From NCBI RefSeq assembly GCF_007954355.1, contig NZ_VOLR01000004.1, positions 62,001-126,000 of the forward strand: a stretch of 64,000 bases of DNA. The letters are read 5' to 3'. Shown one piece after another: positions 28,225 to 35,696 of this stretch. The notes under the pieces are model-generated. The model saw only the letters and a program-made list of their open reading frames with translations, made no database searches and was not told the DNA's origin. The stretch's first letter is position 1, and every line of letters starts with the position of its first letter. The stretch comes from Colwellia hornerae (lineage in GTDB: Bacteria; Pseudomonadota; Gammaproteobacteria; Enterobacterales; Alteromonadaceae). Both the position numbers and the translations under genes were made by a program.

Positions 28225-29364
28225 TTAAAAAAAAGTCGCAAAACGACCACTATTATATAAGCCAAGTACCAAACCAGAGCCGCCACCTAAAAAACCGCTT
28301 ATTAGACCGAATTGGCACCAAAATTTATCTTTTTTGTTTTGTTGTATTAAAGGTTGATCAATTAAAACTGCGCTATCTATATCAAGATATAGCAACTTAT
28401 TCACTTGTTGAGTTGAACGATAAATAACAAAAAACAAGGCAATAAAGCATAAAAGCGGCATTAGCCAGCCAAATGTAAGCTCATAACTTAACGTCAGTAA
28501 AATGCCACTGAGCAACAAATAACATGCGGTTTTATTACGTAAAATCACGAGTTGTTGTTTTTGTTTTTCATCGACCGATTTTTCAATAACTTTAGACATT
28601 CCAATATAACTGGCTACCATGCCTAATACTGCGCCAAGCATTGCGCCACCTAAGGTGAACAATATTTTGGCAAACCAATGACTTTGACTACTGACGATAC
28701 TTTTAGTCACTACCGCCGCCGCAACAGGTGAACTTACCGAGAGCCCGGATAAAACTAACGCCGTTAAACCTAGTGGGCTAGTCGATAAGATAATATTGCC
28801 ATAACGGGCCAATACTTGCTCTTTTATTAAGGCCCGTACTCGACTTAAGCGTTTTCTCACTGTCGCTTCGTTTAAGCCTAATAAAAGCGCGACAGATTGG
28901 CTACTTTGCTGCTCTCTGTAATACAACAGAACAATTTCTCGGCTTTCATCGGGTAATTCGGCTAAAAGCGTTTGGATCAAGATATTTTGTTCTTCGCGCA
29001 GTAAACTCACATCGGCTGAATGACTAGGGTCGACCAGCGTAGCAAGTAGCAGATCACTTTGATCGCCTTTTATGTTTCGGGTAACCTTTTCATCTCTTAA
29101 ATGGTTTAACGCGGTATAACGGGTAACTTGTCGAACCCAAGGTAAAAAACTTATGTTTTCTTTTAGTTGCTTTATTTCACGCCAGACTTTAATAAACACT
29201 TTTTGGCTAACATCTTCACTGCTATCGAGATCTTTGGTAATAGCTAACGAAATAGCAGCGACTGTAGTCGTTAGCTGTTCAATTAAGCGCGCAAAAGCAA
29301 GTTGATCTCCCGTCTTAGCTAAAACGACATCGGGCAGTAATTGTTGTTCATCATGAAATATCAT
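28225..29364 (-). CDS. ECF sigma factor fused to a C-terminal membrane domain
   Basis: Residues 1-185 form an ECF-type sigma-70 protein. Region 2 contains SSEDVSQKVFIKVWREI and region 4 contains LPDESREIVLLYYREQQSSQ followed by a helix-turn-helix (LGLNEATVRKRLSRVRALI). Residues 190-379 hold about five hydrophobic segments, so the sigma domain would be tethered to the inner membrane. That region may serve as a built-in anti-sigma or sensor. The gene starts 2 nt after the exported hydrolase gene and is followed by hopJ. The membrane part has no family I recognise. Confidence 0.85.
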   Translation of the reverse strand: MIFHDEQQLLPDVVLAKTGDQLAFARLIEQLTTTVAAISLAITKDLDSSEDVSQKVFIKVWREIKQLKENISFLPWVRQVTRYTALNHLRDEKVTRNIKGDQSDLLLATLVDPSHSADVSLLREEQNILIQTLLAELPDESREIVLLYYREQQSSQSVALLLGLNEATVRKRLSRVRALIKEQVLARYGNIILSTSPLGLTALVLSGLSVSSPVAAAVVTKSIVSSQSHWFAKILFTLGGAMLGAVLGMVASYIGMSKVIEKSVDEKQKQQLVILRNKTACYLLLSGILLTLSYELTFGWLMPLLCFIALFFVIYRSTQQVNKLLYLDIDSAVLIDQPLIQQNKKDKFWCQFGLISGFLGGGSGLVLGLYNSGRFATFF

Positions 29365-29366
29365 CT

Positions 29367-30242
29367 TTATAAAATGCCCTGTAAAAATAAATCAGTTTGA
29401 GCCATTAACCATTTAGTATCATCCCACATAATAAAATGTCGGGCATCTGTATTTATAATTAAATGCGCATTGGCTACATTTTCTATTTGTTGTTGATATA
29501 AAGACGTCGCAAATTGACGAGAACTATCGTCTTGAAAAGCACCTTGCGCGGCAATTAGCAGTAAAGGCGTCTTCAGTTTTTTTAATGGTTCTCTTAAATC
29601 ATTGAGTAATAAAAAGTATAAGGCCGAGGCTACTGTTTTTTGATCAGAAATTCTTGCCATAGCAATTACCGCTTGCTGGTCTTCTCTTGATGTTGCTTGA
29701 ATAGCAATGTTTTGTTTAGTCATATCTGCCATTTCTTGGGCTGTCGCTTGCTGATAAATATTTCGTAAGAACTGAGCTTGCTGTTGCATGTCTTTTGGTT
29801 TAGTCAACGAAGTTCTTGTAAAGATAGGGGCAATATAGGGTAAGCCATCAACGGCGATAATCGCTGAAAATAGCGCTTCATTTTCTATCGCTAAACTATA
29901 AGATAAAAAAGCTCCTAAACTATGTCCAAGCAGTATCGGCTTTAGTAATTTATGTTGTTTTATATAGCTTAATAATTCAATTTTTACCCGTGGCATAATA
30001 TTATTGGCGCCAGCACAAGGTTTAGTCTTTGCAAATCCCGCTATGCTAACCGTATGTACTTGATAAGTTTTTGCTAAATACTTTTCACTGCTTTGCCAAA
30101 CGCTGCCATCACTCATTAACCCTGGAATTAAAATTAATGGTTGCCCAGCTCCCTTTACTTCGACACTAATACAACTTTCAGCTTTTGTATTGAGGCTCAT
30201 CGAAAACACCAGTATTGCTAATATTATATGTACTATATTCAT
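29367..30242 (-). CDS. Exported alpha/beta hydrolase
   Basis: This protein of about 290 residues has a signal sequence (MNIVHIILAILVFSMSLNTK). The alpha/beta-hydrolase fold has the oxyanion strand LILIPGLMSDGSVW, the nucleophile elbow GHSLGAF and the catalytic histidine in DARHFIMWDD. An aspartate is likely near LLIAAQGAFQDD. The ATG at 30242 follows an AAGGTG ribosome site; a GTG directly before it is also open. Its product would act in the periplasm. It leads the operon that encodes a membrane sigma factor, so its substrate could be linked to the signal. Confidence 0.87.
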   Translation of the reverse strand: MNIVHIILAILVFSMSLNTKAESCISVEVKGAGQPLILIPGLMSDGSVWQSSEKYLAKTYQVHTVSIAGFAKTKPCAGANNIMPRVKIELLSYIKQHKLLKPILLGHSLGAFLSYSLAIENEALFSAIIAVDGLPYIAPIFTRTSLTKPKDMQQQAQFLRNIYQQATAQEMADMTKQNIAIQATSREDQQAVIAMARISDQKTVASALYFLLLNDLREPLKKLKTPLLLIAAQGAFQDDSSRQFATSLYQQQIENVANAHLIINTDARHFIMWDDTKWLMAQTDLFLQGIL

Positions 30243-30296
30243 CACGGCACCTTAAAATAATTGATAAGAAGACCAAACTTCTTATTTCATTACTAA

Positions 30297-30323
30297 GACA
30301 CTGTGACTTTTAATTTCGTGACA
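30297..30323 (-). promoter_or_regulatory. Candidate ECF-type promoter of the hydrolase-sigma-hopJ operon
   Basis: On the minus strand TGTCACG (30323-30317), a 16-nt spacer and TGTC (30300-30297) resemble the TGTCACA / CGTC pattern reported for some ECF groups (ECF41 among them). It lies about 50 nt upstream of the hydrolase ATG. Autoregulation is inference. Confidence 0.4.
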
Positions 30324-30447
30324 TTTTTTTAAATGTTTCTTTGGAAATCTCATGTAACATTTATCATTAGTTTGTCTGTAGAGTGAATAAGATAACTTTG
30401 TTAAGCTTATTTATATTGAAATGAAGGAAAGTTAAAAAGGCTAAAAT

Positions 30448-30687
30448 ATGAAGTTATTTCAAAATAAAGAAATGCAAGGCCTATGTTTATGTCTTGCTGT
30501 GATGGGCTTAACCTATGCACTGTTGTTAATTCTTTTAATTATGTTTACTGGTATAAAGTTATATAAAACGGTGATTATTGTCGCTACACTTTCAAGCATA
30601 CTTTTTACACTAGGGCTCAATAAACAGGTTAAAGAACGTTTAAAAACACAACTTAATGTGCTGTTTGCCAAAAAGGTCCAAGTGTAA
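30448..30687 (+). CDS. Small two-helix membrane protein
   Basis: This 79-residue protein has two predicted membrane helices (about residues 11-34, LCLCLAVMGLTYALLLILLI, and 38-58) and a basic C-terminal tail (KQVKERLKTQLNVLFAKK). The ATG is preceded by a distant GAAGGAAAG. It is divergent from the hydrolase-sigma operon and may share its control region. I do not recognise the family. Confidence 0.65.
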   Translation: MKLFQNKEMQGLCLCLAVMGLTYALLLILLIMFTGIKLYKTVIIVATLSSILFTLGLNKQVKERLKTQLNVLFAKKVQV

Positions 30688-30725
30688 GTGATAAAAACCC
30701 TGTCATTATCACTTATTTATCACTT

Positions 30726-31300
30726 ACATCATTAGAAACAGCTGCGCCAATGTCATCTACTACAACGGCTTCAACGTCATTAGAAACAGCTGCGTCAATG
30801 CCATCTAATCAACGGTTTCAATGTCATTAGAAACAGCTGCGTCAATGCCATCTACTACAACGGCTTCAACGTCATTAGAAACAGCTGCGTCAATGCCATC
30901 TACTACAACGGCTTCAATCTCGTTGGAAACAGCTGCGTCAATGCCATCTGATACAACCGCTTCAATCTTGTTGGAAACAGCTGCGTCAATGCCATCTGAT
31001 ACAACCGCTTCAACGTCGTTAGAAACAGCTGCGTCAATGTCATCTACTACAACGGCTTCAACGTCATTAGAAACAGCTGCGTCAATGCCATCTACTACAA
31101 CCGCTTCAACGTCATTAGAAACAGCTGTGTCAATCTCATCTACTACAACGGCTTCAATGTCATTAGAAACAGCTGTGTCAATCTCATCTACTACAACGGC
31201 TTCAATGTCGTTGGAAACAGCTGTGTCAATCTCATCTACTACAACGGCTTCAATGTCGTTGGAAACAGCTGTGTCAATGTCATCTGATACAAGGGTTTTA
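30726..31300. repeat. Twelve tandem 48-nt repeats, one unit shortened to 47 nt
   Basis: The anchor GAAACAGCTG recurs at 30735, 30783, 30830, 30878, 30926, 30974, 31022, 31070, 31118, 31166, 31214 and 31262. All steps are 48 nt except 30783 to 30830, which is 47. Ten units encode the 16-residue repeats of the lipoprotein on the minus strand. The two lowest-numbered units lie past its stop codon. Confidence 0.96.
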
Positions 31301-32595
31301 ATGGCAGGTTTAGCCACAATCAAGCTGTTTTTTAGTGGTTTGGGAGCTATAACCGTATTTTTAATTTTTGCTTTGACTCGTTCGGCCTTATTGACTGAAT
31401 CAATAGCATCTTTGTATGCTTGGAGTTTAATCAAAGCTATATCTGTTCGGTCAGACTTAACTTTTAATTGCTGATAGTCCTTTTCAAGCAATTGATTTTC
31501 TTTATTAAGTGATTCTATCTGTTGTGAAAAATGCTCTGTTTGTTTTTCTAGATCTGTTGATGCTTGCTTACTATTTCCTTTTAAATCAGCCACATTGGCA
31601 TGACTAGAGGACAGGTTTCGTTTCAAAATGGTACTTTGACTCAATATCTTAGCCACTTGATTTGCTAAAGATAAATCTTTAATACCACCTAAACCAAGCT
31701 CTACAGCAATGTCAGCCAACTTGTTTTCGACGTTAAGGATATAAGACTCATAATTGTTATTGTTAATATTGCTAAGCTTAGTTACTTCATTAGTGAGTTG
31801 ATAAACATGAGCAAGTTCATATCTTGTCGCATCAACAGCAACTTTTATGTTAGTAACATCACGGGGATTAAGAGTAATAGTAGCGTTAGCTTTATTTCTT
31901 GCCATTAATAAACGCTGATAACTAACAGGTACATACTTATCTTGACGTGAGTCTTTTATTTGTTCAATTTTTTGTTCAATACTACCAAGTTCAATGGTCT
32001 TAACGGCTCTAATTTCAATAGCGACCATTTTAGTTAATAACTTTGGCTGTTGCTGTTGTGCATCAATGACATCACCTTCTGCTACCATCTCAACAAGTTC
32101 ATCAATTTCTTTAGTAATTTCTTTATAATCGCTTGCATACAAGGTCGAAACGTTGAGCTCATCTAAACGTTGTAGTTGTGAGAATGTTTTAGCTAAAGTG
32201 GTCTCTGTGGTATACCTAATGCTATAAGCTAGTTTTAACTGCTGGTTTGCTTGTGAAATATAAGTAAGAATTGTAAGTTTTGCTTCTTCATATTGTTCAG
32301 TTTTACTAGAAAAGGACAAGCTGGAGTGGCCATTGGCGATAATGTCAGTGTAATAAGAAAATGCATCTTGATAAGCTTCAATGGCTTTTTCATAAATATC
32401 TGGAGAAAAGTAACTTAACTTATCCCCTTTTGATTTTTCAATGTCTAATGATAAAGCGTCAAGGGCTACTTTAGCTTCCGACAAGTATTCTGTTTGTTTG
32501 TTAGTTTCAAGAATTTCTTCAGATTTTTTTTCACTAGTTGACTGACAGCCAATAAAAAAAAGGCTAATTGAGAGCACGACGATGACTTTAAACAT
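30805..32595 (-). CDS. Lipoprotein with coiled coil and C-terminal acidic 16-residue repeats, 3' end frameshifted
   Basis: The ATG at 32595 gives a lipoprotein signal (MFKVIVVLSISLFFIGCQST). The frame is open further upstream, but the 5' extension crosses a terminator hairpin. The middle (about residues 40-400) is helical and Q/E/K-rich, likely coiled coil. The C-terminus holds ten repeats of the type DIDTAVSNDIEAVVV (16 residues). A 1-nt deletion near 30807 introduces the present stop. Restoring it would add two more repeats and end at a stop at 30713-30715. I do not know the function; a cell-envelope or surface role is inferred. Confidence 0.8.
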   Translation of the reverse strand: MFKVIVVLSISLFFIGCQSTSEKKSEEILETNKQTEYLSEAKVALDALSLDIEKSKGDKLSYFSPDIYEKAIEAYQDAFSYYTDIIANGHSSLSFSSKTEQYEEAKLTILTYISQANQQLKLAYSIRYTTETTLAKTFSQLQRLDELNVSTLYASDYKEITKEIDELVEMVAEGDVIDAQQQQPKLLTKMVAIEIRAVKTIELGSIEQKIEQIKDSRQDKYVPVSYQRLLMARNKANATITLNPRDVTNIKVAVDATRYELAHVYQLTNEVTKLSNINNNNYESYILNVENKLADIAVELGLGGIKDLSLANQVAKILSQSTILKRNLSSSHANVADLKGNSKQASTDLEKQTEHFSQQIESLNKENQLLEKDYQQLKVKSDRTDIALIKLQAYKDAIDSVNKAERVKAKIKNTVIAPKPLKNSLIVAKPAIKTLVSDDIDTAVSNDIEAVVVDEIDTAVSNDIEAVVVDEIDTAVSNDIEAVVVDEIDTAVSNDVEAVVVDGIDAAVSNDVEAVVVDDIDAAVSNDVEAVVSDGIDAAVSNKIEAVVSDGIDAAVSNEIEAVVVDGIDAAVSNDVEAVVVDGIDAAVSNDIETVD

Positions 32596-32682
32596 ATAAA
32601 TAACATTCCTTATTAATTTGCTAGCGATGTTAGCAAAAAAGTCAGGAAACAAATAGTTACTATTTTTTATTTTATAAGGAAA

Positions 32683-32704
32683 AAACATAGCCTCAGCTAT
32701 GTTT
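32683..32704 (-). terminator. Terminator of the GntR-ABC operon
   Basis: AAACATAGC (32683-32691) pairs with GCTATGTTT (32696-32704) around CTCA. On the minus strand a T run follows. It lies downstream of the permease gene and upstream of the chosen lipoprotein start. Confidence 0.85.
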
Positions 32705-32781
32705 ATTTTATTAGAGGCTATGGGAACTCACACTAAAAATTTCTTATGGGCGAAATCAATATTGACGCTAAAGCATTATAG

Positions 32782-33699
32782 TTATACTTCTGTTTTGTGC
32801 GTCCTTAACCAATAAGTTCCATAAAGTAATGCTATTCCGATAAGGACACTACCAATATCAACTTTAGAAATAAGTGCTTGTAATGGAACCGTTCGGGCGA
32901 AACTCTCTTGTCCTTGAACAGACTCAACAAATTGCTGCGATAAGGTAAAGTAATCTAATAACAGGCTTGCTATAACGGGTTGTGATAAATGGAAATAATG
33001 CACAACAACACCTTCCACTAATAAAATAACGGCTACAGGTAATATAGCCCAAAGAAAAGGCGCTTTTTTTGCATACATTGACGCTAGCATTAACCAAGCA
33101 AATACGGGTAACATCCAGAGTGTAAAAGGAAGTAGCTGTAACCAGATCAGTGATAGGCCACTTATTATGTCAGCATCAATCCATAATGCCCATAAGCTTA
33201 CATCGTAGCCAACCGACAAAATAATACAGACTATAAATGCTAACAAAAGTAGTAAAAGTAGCGTTGCTGTTGCAGCTCCTAAAAAAATAGCCGGAATAGC
33301 TAAGGCTCCGGTTAATAATTTAGCAATAACAGTGGTGGCATCAGAAACAGGTAAAGAGCGCCAAAACATTATCGATAAATCTCTTCGTTCATCAAACAAA
33401 CAGGCGGTAAAATAATAAAGTTGAATGATTAGAGCGACCGCTAAAAATGGTGCGAATAAAGACAGTGCCATAACAAAGAATAGTTTAGGCACCATGGAAG
33501 CATGTTCTACAGCAATAAATTTTCCTGGTAAAGTTGTCAATAGCTCAAGCAGGCCAGCAAATGAGTCATTACTTTCGATAAAAATTGCTAACGGCATTAC
33601 GATAACTAAAATAGCAATAACAATGGGCAACCATTTTAATATATTACTGAACTCCCAAAGTTCTTTTTTAATTGAAGTAGTTAATAATTGCGTATTCAT
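32782..33699 (-). CDS. ABC-2 type transporter permease
   Basis: This 305-residue integral membrane protein has about six or seven helices (near 22-42, 70-95, 115-165, 185-210, 215-235 and 280-300). It contains the segment FDERRDLSIMFWRSLPVSD, typical of ABC-2 permeases of YtrC/D-like or multidrug exporters. It overlaps the ATPase gene by 4 nt (ATGA) and is the last gene of a GntR-ATPase-permease operon. The substrate is unknown; relatives export antimicrobial peptides. Confidence 0.85.
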   Translation of the reverse strand: MNTQLLTTSIKKELWEFSNILKWLPIVIAILVIVMPLAIFIESNDSFAGLLELLTTLPGKFIAVEHASMVPKLFFVMALSLFAPFLAVALIIQLYYFTACLFDERRDLSIMFWRSLPVSDATTVIAKLLTGALAIPAIFLGAATATLLLLLLLAFIVCIILSVGYDVSLWALWIDADIISGLSLIWLQLLPFTLWMLPVFAWLMLASMYAKKAPFLWAILPVAVILLVEGVVVHYFHLSQPVIASLLLDYFTLSQQFVESVQGQESFARTVPLQALISKVDIGSVLIGIALLYGTYWLRTHKTEV

Positions 33700-34556
33700 A
33701 AACAGCTCTCCTTGGTCATCACACCAACAAATATATCCGCTAAACTTGGTACACTTATCTTACCTAGCGCTTGTAAAACCTCAGTTTTTTGGCCATCAAA
33801 TAACATAGTCGTTAATCCCATCAAGCTATTAGAAAATAAAGGATGTAACTGCTTTGCCTGATCAACCTTCTCTGGTGTAACTGTGAGTAACTTAAAACGT
33901 TCACGTATATTTTCTGCACTCTTTGCTAGGACAATTTTTCCTTCTTTGATAAAAGCAACATCTGTTAAAATATGCTCTATTTCTTCAATTTGATGAGTCG
34001 TAATAACGATACATTTATCATCGGTATAGAAATCTTCCAACAAATGAGTATAAAACTGTCTTCTCGTAAGAATATCTAAACCTAATGTTGGCTCATCTAG
34101 GATCAACACCTTAGCATCAATAGCTAATACCAAAGCCAAGTGAAGTTGCGTTACCATTCCTTTGGATAAAGCCTTCACTTTATCATTGATATCGATATTG
34201 GTTTTATCGAGAAAGACGCATGCTTTTTTAATATCAAAATTTGGGTGGATTTCGCTCATGTAAGTTAGTGCTTGAGTCACTGTTAACCATTTAGGTAAAA
34301 TAGCGACATCTGAAATATAGGCAACATCTCTAAGCATTTTTTCACGATCTTTTTTGGGATGATATCCCAAAATTTTAATATCACCTTCAAAGTCAGTTAA
34401 ACCAAGCAACGATTGAAGACAAGTGGTTTTACCAGCGCCATTAGGCCCAACCAGACCGACAATTTGTCCTTTATGAATAGTTAAATTCACATCAGAAACT
34501 ACATGTTTTTTACCGTAATGCTTATTTAAACCAACAACTGATATTAATTCGCTCAT
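33696..34556 (-). CDS. ABC transporter ATPase (YtrB-like)
   Basis: This 286-residue ATPase has Walker A GPNGAGKTT, a degenerate signature (LSKGMVTQLHLALVLA), Walker B VLILDEPTLGLD and switch histidine ITTHQIEEIE. The signature starting LSKG instead of LSGG is common in this exporter group. It lies directly after the GntR regulator (1-nt overlap) and overlaps the permease by 4 nt, so the three are translationally coupled. Confidence 0.92.
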   Translation of the reverse strand: MSELISVVGLNKHYGKKHVVSDVNLTIHKGQIVGLVGPNGAGKTTCLQSLLGLTDFEGDIKILGYHPKKDREKMLRDVAYISDVAILPKWLTVTQALTYMSEIHPNFDIKKACVFLDKTNIDINDKVKALSKGMVTQLHLALVLAIDAKVLILDEPTLGLDILTRRQFYTHLLEDFYTDDKCIVITTHQIEEIEHILTDVAFIKEGKIVLAKSAENIRERFKLLTVTPEKVDQAKQLHPLFSNSLMGLTTMLFDGQKTEVLQALGKISVPSLADIFVGVMTKESCL

Positions 34557-34909
34557 TACTGCTCTCCTGTTAACAACTGCTCAGCAGAAAGTTTTAATCG
34601 GGTTATTTGTTTTAGTATGGTTGGCCATTGCTGCATCAGAAAAGTTTCTCTTTCTCTTTCAAGCATTAACGCTTGCGCCCCTGCTTTAACAAATAGACCT
34701 TTACCACGCTGTTTTTCTACCACTTGCTCATCCTGTAACATTTGATACGCCTTAGAAATAGTAATTGGGTTTACCTGATATTCTGCAGCCACTTTTCGAA
34801 CCGATGGCAACGCTTCGCCTTCTTTGATATAGCCATCAAGAATACGAGCAACAACTTGCTGGTATAATTGTAGGTATATCGGTTTTTCGCTGTCCCACTG
34901 AGGTGTCAT
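34556..34909 (-). CDS. GntR-family transcriptional regulator, YtrA subfamily
   Basis: This 117-residue protein is almost only a winged helix-turn-helix: PIYLQLYQQVVARILDGYIK, the ALPSVRKVAAEYQVNPITIS recognition region, and the wing RGKGLFV. A short C-terminal helix follows. This short architecture defines the YtrA subfamily, which usually represses its own ABC-transporter operon in response to envelope stress or peptide antibiotics. Here it is the first gene of such an operon, and a possible operator overlaps its promoter. Confidence 0.93.
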   Translation of the reverse strand: MTPQWDSEKPIYLQLYQQVVARILDGYIKEGEALPSVRKVAAEYQVNPITISKAYQMLQDEQVVEKQRGKGLFVKAGAQALMLERERETFLMQQWPTILKQITRLKLSAEQLLTGEQ

Positions 34910-34973
34910 GACATTTCCTTAAGGTTACTATGCTTGATTTTTGTAAGTTCTTTAACAAAACCACGCGTTACAT

Positions 34974-34995
34974 GTGTTATACATCACCAGCACAC
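34974..34995 (-). promoter_or_regulatory. Candidate promoter/operator of the GntR-ABC operon
   Basis: On the minus strand GTGT, 14 nt and ACAC form an inverted repeat (34995-34974). It covers the end of a possible -35 region and the -10 TATAAC. Spaced GTGT/ACAC half-sites resemble known YtrA-type operators in layout. The half-sites are short, so this is tentative. Confidence 0.35.
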
Positions 34996-35173
34996 CAAAA
35001 CACAACAAAAATAGCACGATTATTAACCATAAAATGTAAAAAAACATTTCGACTAGATATATGATTAAAAATAAAATAAAAAATAACGCTAATAATTAAT
35101 AGCTTAGCCTTAATCTTTAGCGTTATTGATGGTAGGTGATAAATATTAAAAGAAGAGAACCGTGATAATAAAT

Positions 35174-35563
35174 TTACTCAGCTTCTTGAGCCTGCAAAGC
35201 CACTAAGGTTTTTCCATGCGGGATTGGTGCTTTGGTTTCAGGATCAACTTGTACAAAGACAATATCGTCAGCTAAACAGATGGTTTTTTTAGTGATTTTA
35301 TTGCGCATTAAACAAGTAATCGTTATTGAGGTTTTGCCGACACTTTTGGTTGATAAACCAAATTCAACGACATCACCCTGCACTGCTGGGGATTCAAAAT
35401 TTATCGCACCAATATGTTTAGTGACTAAGCAGTTTGTCTCTAATTGACAAATAGCAAAAATAGCGGCCTCTTCATCAATCCACGCTAATGCACGCCCACC
35501 AAAGAGTGAATTTGCATAGTTTAAATCATTAGGAAGAACCAATCTACGGGATAAAAAGCGCAT
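35174..35563 (-). CDS. Hot-dog acyl-CoA thioesterase
   Basis: This 129-residue single hot-dog protein has the YciA/BACH-type pattern: NSLFGGRALAWIDEEAA contains the catalytic acid region on the hot-dog helix, then HIGAINFESPAVQGDVVEF and SITITCLMRN. It hydrolyses acyl-CoAs to free acid and CoA; chain-length preference cannot be read. It lies alone downstream of a large-loop hairpin. The start follows a good frame boundary (MRFLSRRLVLPND). Confidence 0.9.
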   Translation of the reverse strand: MRFLSRRLVLPNDLNYANSLFGGRALAWIDEEAAIFAICQLETNCLVTKHIGAINFESPAVQGDVVEFGLSTKSVGKTSITITCLMRNKITKKTICLADDIVFVQVDPETKAPIPHGKTLVALQAQEAE

Positions 35564-35616
35564 AATGTAACCTTAAAAATCGTCATGGTGGTATTTATAG
35601 CACCATAACATTGCCA

Positions 35617-35670
35617 AAAAAGAGTGAAGGCTTATAATTTTCTTGCAACAAAAAATCTCCCTTCACTCTT
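35617..35670 (-). terminator. Large-loop terminator after the FG-GAP gene
   Basis: AAGAGTGAAGG (35620-35630) and CCTTCACTCTT (35660-35670) form a perfect 11-bp stem with a 29-nt loop. On the minus strand the stem runs into six T residues, just after the FG-GAP protein stop. Confidence 0.65.
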
Positions 35671-35696
35671 GCTAGTATAGCGAATTTTAGTGTTAA

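Noticed and set aside
30821-31474. Long plus-strand ORF rich in SLETAASMPSTTTAS repeats
   Set aside because: It is the antisense reading of the 48-nt repeats of the lipoprotein gene. A 48-nt unit with no stop in one frame stays open in the reverse frame by default. No ribosome site or promoter supports it.
32596-32688. Upstream N-terminal extension of the repeat lipoprotein
   Set aside because: It crosses the terminator hairpin at 32683-32704, and the lipobox signal begins naturally at the ATG at 32595.
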